Positions 8,011 through 15,427 are shown, counted from the stretch's first letter. The stretch: 24,880 nt of DNA from an uncultured Thermomicrobiales bacterium (GCA_902806395.1 CADCWH010000050.1:1-24880); one strand, 5' to 3'. The notes: generated from the letters alone by a model not told the origin. Numbers and translations: made by a program.

Positions 8011-8685
8011 CTACTCGAGGTCGGTCCCAGACGAACGACCACTCACCCCGGAGGCGTGATCGTCGGCATGATCCACGAAGATCACCACCAGGCGCGACGG
8101 TCCCTGGACGCCGACGGTCAACACCCGTTCGATGTCGGCGGTCCGGCTCGGGCCCGTGACCAAGGTCGCGTAGCTCGCGCCAGGCCGGCTAGCCGCAGCG
8201 CGGAGAGCATCGGCGGCGTCCTCCAGGGTCGCCCGCAACCCGACAGACGGGCAGAGCACTACGTGGGTCATCACCAGCATCCCGACCGCTCGGTCGGCCA
8301 GGGTCGTCTCTGCCAGCAGGACAGATCCCGTCTCGGCGATGGCAGTCCCCGCCCGGCTCACCCCGAGCGGTGCGTCGCGCGTCCGCGCGGGATCACCAGC
8401 GAGTTCGACCGAGACGCCCGCTTCCGCCAGGGCCTCCACCAACCCCGGCCAGGCCATCATCGCCTCCGACGAGACGATCGCAACGGGGTCACCATTCGCC
8501 CCGGCGACCTCCCCGATCATCTGCGCCGCACCGCCGATTGCTGACACTCGATGCACGGTCACGCCCAACGCGCCGGCCCGCTCACGGAACAGGGCGAGTT
8601 GGTCATCGAGGTGTCCCTGAAGGTGACGAACCGGGATCGTATCCAGTGATGGTGGCGGTCCGTGTCCGGCGCCGGGTGTGGTCAC
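8011..8685 (-). CDS. lutC: LutC-like LUD-domain protein
   Basis: A 224-residue protein with a LUD domain: TAIAETGSVLLAETTLADRAVGML, then THVVLCP and TGPSRTADIERVLTVGVQGP, the last being the signature of LutC/YkgG proteins. It lacks cysteine clusters, as expected for LutC, which partners LutA and LutB in oxidising L-lactate to pyruvate. Length is close to Bacillus LutC (about 240). The start is a GTG that overlaps the stop of the upstream 252-residue gene (GTGA), implying translational coupling. The C-terminal dozen residues (after HADDH) are a poorly conserved tail. The LutB and LutA parts are encoded as one fusion at 1414-3738, separated by the + strand epimerase/DUF2171/M23 block, so the Lut system here is split over two units. 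Confidence 0.9.
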   Translation of the reverse strand: MTTPGAGHGPPPSLDTIPVRHLQGHLDDQLALFRERAGALGVTVHRVSAIGGAAQMIGEVAGANGDPVAIVSSEAMMAWPGLVEALAEAGVSVELAGDPARTRDAPLGVSRAGTAIAETGSVLLAETTLADRAVGMLVMTHVVLCPSVGLRATLEDAADALRAAASRPGASYATLVTGPSRTADIERVLTVGVQGPSRLVVIFVDHADDHASGVSGRSSGTDLE

Positions 8686-9440
8686 CGGGACGGCATCCGC
8701 TCGATCGGGTCACCGGGGCGGCCGAGACGCACCGGGTTGAATGGCCCGCCGAGGCCATCGAACGGAGAGGTTGCAAAGGGGAGACGGTAGATTCGCCCGG
8801 CGAGCCACAGCTCCCAGACGGCTCGACCATCCTCACTCACCAGGCCACTCAAGCTCGGCGCCCGGACCGACGCCACGTTGACCGGCCCCAACTTGGCAAA
8901 TCCGGCCAGCGCCGCCGGCGAATCGATGAACGGCCGCGGGAGGGCCGGATAGCGCCGTTGCTCCTGCTCCCATTGGCGCTCGATGGTCGTCTCGTTAGGC
9001 GTCTCCATCGCCCTGATTCCGCCTGACCCGCCCATCCGAGGGCCGAAAGGCACGATCCGTACGTCCCACAGCCCTAGTGAGCAGGCCGTCGCCCGGCCCC
9101 CGTTCCCGTCCCGGTCGTCGGGATCACCCGGGTCATCATCCCCATCCTGAGATGCCGGACGCGGCCCGAAGGTCGCCAGCAGCGTCGAGCGTCGACCGGG
9201 CAGGCGCCAGACCATCTCCCAGGCCCGAGAGTGCCCGGACGGAGCGATTGCCCCGCTGCGCAACTGGGTCAGTTCCGCCCTGGCATCGTGCCCCCTCACG
9301 ACCGGCTCGGCCGCCACGACGGCCTCGGCGGCCGTCAGCGGAACGGAATCGTCTCCCCCCCGGTCCAGATCCTGTTCCCTCCCAGCGGGGCGGCTGGGTG
9401 GGGCGATCAGATCAGCGATCGCCTGGCGCAGTCGATGCAT
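8682..9440 (-). CDS. Unrecognised 252-residue protein coupled to lutC
   Basis: I do not recognise a family. The start has AGAGGA 9 bases upstream, and the stop overlaps the lutC GTG start by four bases, so it is very probably real and co-translated with lutC. It has an N-terminal helix-like stretch (MHRLRQAIADLI), an alanine/glutamate-rich stretch, a central motif EMVWRLPGRRSTLLATFGPRP, an Asp/Gly-rich flexible linker (DGDDDPGDPDDRDG), then RATACSLGLWDVRIVPFGPR, and a more ordered C-terminal third with WELWLAGRIYRLPF. There is no signal peptide, membrane helix or cysteine cluster. It lies 85 bases downstream of the UxaA-family gene. Position suggests an accessory role in lactate or sugar-acid metabolism; that is inference from neighbours only. 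Confidence 0.7.
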   Translation of the reverse strand: MHRLRQAIADLIAPPSRPAGREQDLDRGGDDSVPLTAAEAVVAAEPVVRGHDARAELTQLRSGAIAPSGHSRAWEMVWRLPGRRSTLLATFGPRPASQDGDDDPGDPDDRDGNGGRATACSLGLWDVRIVPFGPRMGGSGGIRAMETPNETTIERQWEQEQRRYPALPRPFIDSPAALAGFAKLGPVNVASVRAPSLSGLVSEDGRAVWELWLAGRIYRLPFATSPFDGLGGPFNPVRLGRPGDPIERMPSR

Positions 9441-9525
9441 GGCGGCATCCTCTGGCGGCCGTGCCGCCCGGCATCGGGAAGGATCGGGCGCGGCGCCTCG
9501 CGGGGGGCAGCGACCCGTCCCTGGT

Positions 9526-11133
9526 TCAGAGCATCGCGCCGATGATCCAGGGATTGAACTCTTCTTCCCCCACGCCGGCGATCTCGCTCTTGCTCTGCTT
9601 GCCTGAGGCGACGGCGATGATCTCCTCGAAGATCTCTCTCCCCAGGTCGTCCAGGCTCATCCCCTCCAGCACTCGGCCGCAGTTGATGTCCATGTCCGGC
9701 TCCTGCCGGGCGTACAGCTCGGAATTGGTCGCCAGCTTGATGCTCGGTGCCGGCTTGAAGCCGAAGCAGGAGCCCCGCCCGGTCGAAAAGACGACCATGT
9801 TGCAGCCACCCGCGACTTGGCCGGTGACGGCGACCGGGTCATACCCTGGGGAGTCCATGTGGACGAATCCCCGCTCCGTCACCCGCTCGGCGTAGCCGAC
9901 CACCTGATTGAGCGGTGTGTTGCCGGCTTTAGCAATCGCGCCGAGCGACTTCTCGTAGATCGTCGTCAGGCCGCCCAGCTTGTTGCCCGGGGCGGGATTG
10001 TTGTCGATGCTGGCCCCGAACATGGCGGTGTAGTTTTCCCACCAGTGGATCTTGTCCACCAGCGCCTGACCGACTTCGGTGCTCTTGGCCCGCCGGGTCA
10101 GCAGGTGCTCGCCACCGTAGACCTCGGTCGTCTCGCCCAGGACGACGGTACCGCCCTGCCGGACCAGCTCGTCAGCGGCCTTACCAAGACCCGGATTGGC
10201 CGTGACGCCCGACCACCCGTCGGAGCCACCGCACTGGAGGGCGACCATAAGTTCCGAAACCGGTACCGGTTCGCGGACCGACGCATTGGCGCGGGGCAGC
10301 AGGGCCTCGACCGCGGCGATCCCCGCCTCGACCGTCTTTTGGAACCCACCGTCCTGCTGGATCGTCAGCACCTTCGGTCCACCATCGCCGCCCAGCCCCG
10401 TGGCGCTGATCATGTCCTCTGGCTGGTTCACCTCGCAACCGAGGCTGAGGAGCACGTAGGCGGCCACATTCGGGTGATCGACGATCCCCGCCATCGTCCG
10501 CTGCAGTTGGCCGAGGTCGGAAGAGCCGTAGTGAGCGCCACAGCCCCCCTTGGTCGGGAAGGCGACGACGCCGGTCACATTCGGATAGGCGTCGAGCGCC
10601 CCCGGGCGCTGGAAATGGGCGACCACGGCGCGGGTCGCCGACGACGAGCAGTTGACCGACGCCAGCACGGCGACGTAGTTCCGTGTCCCGACCCGGCCAT
10701 CGGGCCGCCGGTAGCCCATGAAGGTCCGGCGCTCCGCCTCCGGTACGATCTCGACCGGCCGGTACTCTTCCCCGAAGGCGTAGTCCAGGGTCAACTGCCC
10801 CTCGCCGACGGCCAAGTTATGGCTGTGGACATGCTGCCCGGCCGTGACCGGCCGGGTCGCGAAGCCGATGATCTGACCATAGCGACGGATCGGCGACCCT
10901 TCTGCCACGTCCCGCAGGGCGACCTTGTGCCCGGCCGGGATCATCGCCGAGACCCGGACATCACCCGCCACCGTCTGGAGCACCGTCCGCGGTAGCAACG
11001 CTTCCTTCGCAATCGCGACCTCGTCGTCCGGGTGCAGCAGCACCGCGACATCGGCCAAGGCGACCGGGCCACGCGGGCGGCTCAGGCCGGGCATCATCGT
11101 CGGCAAGGACGAGCGGGTCGTTTCGGTCGCCAT
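9526..11133 (-). CDS. UxaA/altronate-galactarate dehydratase family sugar-acid dehydratase
   Basis: A 535-residue protein with an N-terminal SAF domain (about 20-105: DEVAIAKEALLP, then IPAGHKVALRDVAEG and GQHVHSHNLA) joined to the full UxaA core (about 120-535). Core hallmarks are RPDGRVGTRNYVAV, FPTKGGCGAHYG, LSLGCEVNQ, ALQCGGSDGWSGVTANP and CFGFKPAPSIKLATNSELY. Members such as UxaA and GarD remove water from D-altronate or D-galactarate. The length equals the two-domain forms (about 500-520). GGAG lies 7 bases upstream of the chosen ATG; an ATG nine codons earlier lacks a site. In this neighbourhood (fucosidase, mutarotase, deoxy-sugar-acid SDR, FAH enzyme) L-fuconate or a related aldonate is the favoured substrate, but D-altronate remains possible; no KDG kinase or aldolase is present to support the altronate route. 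Confidence 0.92.
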   Translation of the reverse strand: MATETTRSSLPTMMPGLSRPRGPVALADVAVLLHPDDEVAIAKEALLPRTVLQTVAGDVRVSAMIPAGHKVALRDVAEGSPIRRYGQIIGFATRPVTAGQHVHSHNLAVGEGQLTLDYAFGEEYRPVEIVPEAERRTFMGYRRPDGRVGTRNYVAVLASVNCSSSATRAVVAHFQRPGALDAYPNVTGVVAFPTKGGCGAHYGSSDLGQLQRTMAGIVDHPNVAAYVLLSLGCEVNQPEDMISATGLGGDGGPKVLTIQQDGGFQKTVEAGIAAVEALLPRANASVREPVPVSELMVALQCGGSDGWSGVTANPGLGKAADELVRQGGTVVLGETTEVYGGEHLLTRRAKSTEVGQALVDKIHWWENYTAMFGASIDNNPAPGNKLGGLTTIYEKSLGAIAKAGNTPLNQVVGYAERVTERGFVHMDSPGYDPVAVTGQVAGGCNMVVFSTGRGSCFGFKPAPSIKLATNSELYARQEPDMDINCGRVLEGMSLDDLGREIFEEIIAVASGKQSKSEIAGVGEEEFNPWIIGAML

Positions 11134-11324
11134 GGTCGGACTCCTCACTGGTACGGGCACACGGGTCGAAGACGTGGTTGCGGTGGATCAGCGTTCGGGG
11201 CGGTGAAACACCCACGGATCGAACGACATTCCGCGTATCGGCAGGACGCCCGACGAAGGTCAGCGCCGCCGGACCCGCAACGCCAGGATCGCGCGAAAAC
11301 GGCCGCTGGGACGATCAGCCGGCT

Positions 11325-11390
11325 CTAGAGAGCCACGCCAAACACGAGATACAGGAGGAGGACCAGCAGTGACCAAAGCACGATATCCAT
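11325..11390 (-). CDS. Candidate 21-residue single-span membrane peptide
   Basis: A short frame starts at an ATG at 11388-11390, preceded by GGGAG with 6 bases between GGAG and the ATG, and ends in TAG. The peptide begins MDIVLW, then has an unbroken run of Leu, Val, Tyr and Phe, and ends FGVAL; eight of 21 residues are leucine. This is the make-up of a single transmembrane helix with an acidic N-terminal cap. It sits in the 377-base gap between the SDR and UxaA genes, with a promoter-like sequence 47 bases upstream. It could be a genuine small membrane protein, a leader peptide, or chance. No function is proposed. The remaining 190 bases before the UxaA start hold no other gene that I can see. 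Confidence 0.4.
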   Translation of the reverse strand: MDIVLWSLLVLLLYLVFGVAL

Positions 11391-11436
11391 CCGGTGCTCC
11401 CAGGCTTCCCCGCCAGGACACGAAACTCACACCCCC

Positions 11437-11466
11437 ATTCTACCGGGGATGCCTCCGGAGCGTCAT
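11437..11466 (-). promoter_or_regulatory. Candidate sigma70-type promoter ahead of the small peptide and UxaA gene
   Basis: On the - strand, ATGACG (11466-11461, 4 of 6 to TTGACA) is followed by 18 bases and then TAGAAT (11442-11437, 5 of 6 to TATAAT). It lies 47 bases upstream of the 21-residue peptide start. It would let the UxaA/lutC section be transcribed separately from the fucosidase section. Confidence 0.35.
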
Positions 11467-11510
11467 ATGCCGGGCCGGAGGCCAGGCCGCGAGGGAGGAT
11501 CATGATGGGA

Positions 11511-12287
11511 TCAGCGCGCGGTCAGCCCACCATCAACGGTCATCTGGGCGCCGGTGACGTAGCTGGAGGCGTCGGAGGCGAGGAATAGGGCCATCGGGGC
11601 GATCTCCTCCGGCCGGCCCATCCGGCCAAGCGGTTGGCGGGCGTGGAGCGCCGCCTTGGTCTCCTCGTACTCGTCCGCGTGATAGCGTCGCAGGTAGCCC
11701 TCGACGAACGGCGTCTCGACGGTACCGGGGCAGATGCAGTTACAGCGGATACCCCGCTCCACATAGTCCATCGCCGTGGATTGGGTCATCGAGATCACTG
11801 CGCCCTTGGTTGCGCAGTAGGCGAACCGCCGCCCGACGGCGACCTGCCCGGCGATCGACGCCATGTTGACGATCACGCCGCCCTCGGGCCGCTGCGCCAG
11901 CATTTGGGCTACGGCCGCCTTGGTGCAGGCATAGACTCCCCGGACGTTGACGGCGTAGAGGCGATCGAAGTCCTCTGGCCCCGTCTCGGTGACATTGCCG
12001 ACCAAGCCGATCCCGGCGTTGTTGACCAGCACGTCCAGCCGCCCGCCCCGTGCCACGGCCGCCGACACCGCCCGCTCGGCAGAGGCCAGGTCGGTGACAT
12101 CTAGCGCCACGGCGAAGGCGTCACCCCCCTGCCCGGCGATCTCGGCCACGACGGCCGCAGCCGCCGGCTCGTTGATGTCGGCCACCCCGACGACGGCCCC
12201 ATTAGCAGCGTAGAGGAGCGCGATCTCTCGCCCGATCCCCGAACCCGCCCCGGTCACCAACGCGACTTTGCCATCGATCCGGAACAT
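11511..12287 (-). CDS. Classical SDR, probable 2-keto-3-deoxy-L-fuconate-type dehydrogenase
   Basis: A 258-residue classical short-chain dehydrogenase. Motifs: TGAGSGIG (12-19) for the dinucleotide, D37 in VADINE indicating NAD preference, NNAG (89-92), and the catalytic S144, Y157 and K161 (YCATK). The C-terminal segment CNCICPGTVETPFVEGYLRR, followed by RQPLGRMGRPEEIA, resembles the branch holding bacterial 2-keto-3-deoxy-L-fuconate 4-dehydrogenases and the related BDH2-type enzymes. Such an enzyme would oxidise the product of the UxaA-family dehydratase to the 2,4-diketo acid split by the FAH enzyme. GAGGGG lies 5 bases before the chosen ATG; the upstream extension of the frame is not protein-like and runs into the cyclase gene. 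The SDR family is certain; the substrate is inferred from branch features and neighbours. Confidence 0.92.
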   Translation of the reverse strand: MFRIDGKVALVTGAGSGIGREIALLYAANGAVVGVADINEPAAAAVVAEIAGQGGDAFAVALDVTDLASAERAVSAAVARGGRLDVLVNNAGIGLVGNVTETGPEDFDRLYAVNVRGVYACTKAAVAQMLAQRPEGGVIVNMASIAGQVAVGRRFAYCATKGAVISMTQSTAMDYVERGIRCNCICPGTVETPFVEGYLRRYHADEYEETKAALHARQPLGRMGRPEEIAPMALFLASDASSYVTGAQMTVDGGLTAR

Positions 12288-12372
12288 CTCCACCCCTCGT
12301 CTCTCCCCGTCCCGGCGCAAGCCGGAGCCCACCACGTCGGTCCAGGCGACCGCATCCCCGGTGTCCCACTGC

Positions 12373-13278
12373 TCAGAACATCGCGATCGGACGGACCCAC
12401 GACCCGGTCGCCCCACGGATCTTCAGCGGCAGACACGTGAACAGGAAGGTCGTCGCTCCGCGCCGGTGCAACCCCTCGAGATCCAGCCACTCCATGAGCG
12501 GCACCCCACGCCGGACCAGCATCTCGACGTGGAGGTTCCGGTGCCAGTCTGGCACCGGCTGCGGCTCGACGCTGGTGTTGTCTGCCCCCAGCGCCGCCAT
12601 CCCCCGCTCGTGCAACCAGATCGCGGCATCGACTCCCAGTCCGGGTTGCCCGGCGACGAAGGCTGCCGGGTCCCCATATTCCCGCATCTTCCCGGTCCGG
12701 ACCAACACGGCGTCGCCCGATTGGATGGTGACTCCGGTCGCGTCCAGGACGGCTTGGACCTCGACCAGACCAACCTCCTCGTGGTCGGCCAAGCGTTCGA
12801 CTCCCCGGTGACCCGCAACGTCGATGAGCACCCCGCGAGTCACGATCGGGCGCATCTCATGGATTGCCTGGGTGCGCCATCCGAAGTCGCCCTCGGCGTC
12901 GGCGGCCGTCGCGCGGCCGTAGATCGCGCCGTCGTGTTGGCAATGGGCAAATGCGTCGATGTGGGTCCCGACGTGGGGAGTCCCCATCACGAGTTCTGTG
13001 CTGAAGGTGGTCCCGCCCCAGTCCTCCCCGCCATGGTTGATATCGCGGGTCGTCCGGTGGCGCAGGACCTGGAATGGGGCGAAGATCTCGTCACCGGCAC
13101 CGCGCGGCATGTCCCGGCTGAGGACCGACCCAAGGTCCTCAACTTCGCCCGATCGCACCAGGCCGACGGCGGCCAGCGTCACGGCCGGCGTGATCCGGGC
13201 CAGGGCTCCTTCTCGGGCCTCGTGGGGGGAGGACGGTTGCCCTCCCTGGTCGATCGCTGCTCCGGCGGACGCGGTCAT
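12373..13278 (-). CDS. Cyclase-family (PF04199-type) metal-dependent hydrolase
   Basis: A 301-residue protein of the putative cyclase/kynurenine formamidase-like family. The metal motif is HVGTHIDAFAH (H102, H106, D108, H112), matching HxGTHxDxPxH except that the usual proline is phenylalanine. Downstream are SGDAVLVRTGK and GMAALGADNTSVEP, then HVEMLVRRGVPLMEWLDLEGL, characteristic of the longer (about 300-residue) cyclases. Characterised relatives hydrolyse amide or lactam-like bonds (kynurenine formamidase, isatin hydrolase). The start is ATG at 13278 or the GTG just before it; GGAGG lies upstream at a workable distance. The gene lies between the mutarotase and the SDR, where a sugar pathway needs a lactone hydrolase, so aldonolactonase activity is a reasonable guess, not a demonstrated one. 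Confidence 0.88.
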   Translation of the reverse strand: MTASAGAAIDQGGQPSSPHEAREGALARITPAVTLAAVGLVRSGEVEDLGSVLSRDMPRGAGDEIFAPFQVLRHRTTRDINHGGEDWGGTTFSTELVMGTPHVGTHIDAFAHCQHDGAIYGRATAADAEGDFGWRTQAIHEMRPIVTRGVLIDVAGHRGVERLADHEEVGLVEVQAVLDATGVTIQSGDAVLVRTGKMREYGDPAAFVAGQPGLGVDAAIWLHERGMAALGADNTSVEPQPVPDWHRNLHVEMLVRRGVPLMEWLDLEGLHRRGATTFLFTCLPLKIRGATGSWVRPIAMF

Positions 13279-13358
13279 CACAAGAAATCCCTCCCGGGCG
13301 TGGGTGTTCGGCCGCCTCACCACGGACGGTGGTCGATGGGCAGATCGCATCCCGGTCA

Positions 13359-14021
13359 TCACCCGGCGATGACGACCAGATTGGCATAGGGTGTCGTGTC
13401 ACCGGTCCGGATCGTCGCGCGCCCCTCGTGACCCAACCGCTTGAGTTGCAGGTGACTCACCACCTCGACCGGCGTTTGCCCGAGCATCGCTCGCAAATCG
13501 GCCACGAAGGCGGGGCTGATGGCTTCCGCCTCGGCAGCGATCAGGACGCGGTCTACCCCGAACTGGGTCATGATCGGCCCCAGCACGGCTAACACCGTCG
13601 GCTGTCCCGCCACCCAGGCCAGTTCGATCCGCTCGGGCCCGATCGGGACCGGGAACCCGGCGTCACAGATCGTGAACGAGTCGGTGTGCCCGGTGCTTGC
13701 CAGCAGGTGCAACACGCCGGGGTGCAGGATGCCCTCAGCGGCGATCGGGTCGTCCCGATCCAACCCCGGCGACGACGCCTGGTCGATCCCGTCCGTGGGT
13801 TCGTCGCTGGGAAGGGGCTGTCCAAAATGCCGAAACACCGATCTCCGCTGGTCGAGCGTCACCCGCTCGCGCAACGTCGTCGCCGGGCGCTTGAAGACCA
13901 GGTGACCTTCGAGGGTCGAGACGAGCTCCCACCCCTCGGCGCCGAGCGACGCTAATCGAGCAGCCAGGTCGTCACCTGGGGTCTCCCGGTGATAGTCCCA
14001 CTCCCTCACCGCTCCGGTCAT
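13359..14021 (-). CDS. RbsD/FucU-family sugar mutarotase with an N-terminal DUF4177-like domain
   Basis: A 220-residue protein of two parts. Residues about 96-220 are an RbsD/FucU domain: EGILHPGVLHLLASTGHTD (H112), CDAGFPVPIGPERIEL (D120), and the C-terminal RATIRTGDTTPYANLVVIAG. The spacing and GFPVP motif lean to the RbsD (pyranase) side, but the fucosidase neighbour argues for an L-fucose-like sugar. Residues 1-47 (REWDYHRET, SLGAEGWELVSTLEGHLVFKRP) look like a DUF4177 domain, and a linker of about 50 polar residues joins them. Ordinary RbsD/FucU proteins are about 130-145 residues, so this is an unusual fusion. The ATG overlaps the fucosidase TGA (ATGA), indicating coupled translation. 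The domain would interconvert ring forms of the released sugar. Confidence 0.9.
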   Translation of the reverse strand: MTGAVREWDYHRETPGDDLAARLASLGAEGWELVSTLEGHLVFKRPATTLRERVTLDQRRSVFRHFGQPLPSDEPTDGIDQASSPGLDRDDPIAAEGILHPGVLHLLASTGHTDSFTICDAGFPVPIGPERIELAWVAGQPTVLAVLGPIMTQFGVDRVLIAAEAEAISPAFVADLRAMLGQTPVEVVSHLQLKRLGHEGRATIRTGDTTPYANLVVIAG

Positions 14022-15427
14022 CCGTGCTCCCCTCCCTCCCTCACCGCCCCGGTCCCGACCCCATCCTCGTCAGGCCCGGGCTCGATCCGGAATGCGTGGG
14101 CTGGAGCCTCGGCCATCGGGCCACGGAGGTTCACGGCGGCCGTGCCATCGTCCCCCATCGCCACGGGCAACGTCGATCCATCGCCGAGCAACGTCACCGT
14201 GGACCCGGCGGGCACCGTCCCCATCGGGAATCCCACCCGCCCTTCGGGCTGGCCGAGCAGGATGGCGTAGAGCGTCCCGCCCTTGCGAGTGAACCGGACC
14301 GGGATCCCCTCCGCGGTCGTCCCCTCGGCCACCCGCCAGGGACGCGTGCCGTGGATCGCCTCGCCGTTGGCCCGGAGCCACTCGCCCAATCCGACCAGGC
14401 GCTCGCGTTGCCCCTCGGGGATCGTCCCGTCAGCCGTCGGCCCGACGTTGAGCAGCAGGTTGCCGTTCTTGCTGACGACGTCGACGAGGAGGTGGACGAG
14501 GTCTTTGACGGAGAGGAGCGCATCGTCCCCCTCATTCCGGTTGAAACCGAAGGAGTAGCCGATCCCTCGCGTCGATTCCCACTTCTGGTGGGTGATCTCG
14601 CGATACGAGCGGTACTCTGGGGTGCTGATGTCGAAAGGCGCCTTATGACCGGGCTCCGCCTTCGTCATCCCGACCCCGAACCGGTCGTTGGTGATGCCAT
14701 CCGGCACCATACGGTAGTAATCAGCGAAGAGGGCAGCGACCGGGAAGGCGACGGGCATCCCGATGTCGTTCCAGAGGAGGGCTGGCGTGTACCGCTCGAT
14801 CAGCTCCCGCCATTGCCGGTCGACATAGTCAACATAGTTATTGCCTTGGGGGATCGTGCCCCGCACGGCGTCGAAGTCCCGCACCGGCTGCGGCTCGAAC
14901 GTCCAATCAAGTCCGCCCGAATAGTAGAGGCCATAGCGCATCCCGGCGGCAGTGACCGCCGCGCCGAGTTCGCCGACCAGATCCCGAGCGGAATGCCACC
15001 CGGCTCGGTGTGGGTTGGGGTTCCGGGTGGGCCATAGGCAGTAGCCATCGTGGTGTTTGGTGGTCAGGACGACGTATCCAGCTCCGGAGTCGCGGAACAG
15101 GTCGGCCCACGTCGACGGGTCCCAATCCTCCGTCGCGGCCTCGAAGGCGGTTCCGAAATCGTCGTATGGGACATCCTGACCGTAGGTCTCGGCGTGGTGG
15201 CGAACGGTCGGGCTATCGGCGATCCGGAGCGAATTCTGATACCACTCGGCATACGGGTTCTCGCGGAACCAGGTTTCCCAACCGAGACGCTCCGGTACCG
15301 AATCGAACGATCCAGTCACCGGCGCCCAGCCGGGCACCGAATAGGGACCCCAGTGGACGAAGATGCCCAACTTGGCATCGTCGTACCAGGCGGGGATCAC
15401 CCGGTGACCGTCGTCCGTGCCTCCCAT
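14018..15427 (-). CDS. GH29 alpha-L-fucosidase, cytoplasmic
   Basis: A 469-residue glycoside hydrolase of family GH29. Visible hallmarks: WYDDAKLGIFVHWGPYSVP (H25), LTTKHHDGYCLWP (H125, H126), GLYYSGGLDW, and LLWNDIGMP, whose D221 fits the conserved nucleophile. The end of the barrel reads NGNLLLNVGPTADGTIP, followed by a beta-sandwich-like C-terminal domain. No signal peptide is present, so it should act inside the cell on imported fucosides. GGGAG lies 8 bases before the chosen ATG; the 37 extra upstream codons are not protein-like and would overlap a good promoter. It heads the - strand run and overlaps the mutarotase gene by four bases. The last 25 residues are a Gly/Asp/Glu-rich tail. 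Fucose as the released sugar follows from the family. Confidence 0.95.
   Translation of the reverse strand: MGGTDDGHRVIPAWYDDAKLGIFVHWGPYSVPGWAPVTGSFDSVPERLGWETWFRENPYAEWYQNSLRIADSPTVRHHAETYGQDVPYDDFGTAFEAATEDWDPSTWADLFRDSGAGYVVLTTKHHDGYCLWPTRNPNPHRAGWHSARDLVGELGAAVTAAGMRYGLYYSGGLDWTFEPQPVRDFDAVRGTIPQGNNYVDYVDRQWRELIERYTPALLWNDIGMPVAFPVAALFADYYRMVPDGITNDRFGVGMTKAEPGHKAPFDISTPEYRSYREITHQKWESTRGIGYSFGFNRNEGDDALLSVKDLVHLLVDVVSKNGNLLLNVGPTADGTIPEGQRERLVGLGEWLRANGEAIHGTRPWRVAEGTTAEGIPVRFTRKGGTLYAILLGQPEGRVGFPMGTVPAGSTVTLLGDGSTLPVAMGDDGTAAVNLRGPMAEAPAHAFRIEPGPDEDGVGTGAVREGGEHG

Noticed and set aside
9817..10995. 392-codon + strand frame opposite the UxaA-family gene
   Set aside because: Long open antisense frames are expected in GC-rich genes; composition (Asp/Arg/Gly/His-rich) is not protein-like and the - strand gene is certain.
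9526..11133. Classical hexuronate (altronate to KDG) operon interpretation
   Set aside because: No altronate oxidoreductase, KDG kinase or KDPG aldolase is present, while deoxy-sugar and lactate genes are; kept only as an alternative substrate for the dehydratase.
12268..13389. 373-codon + strand frame opposite the cyclase gene
   Set aside because: Antisense shadow of the cyclase-family gene, with no recognisable motif.
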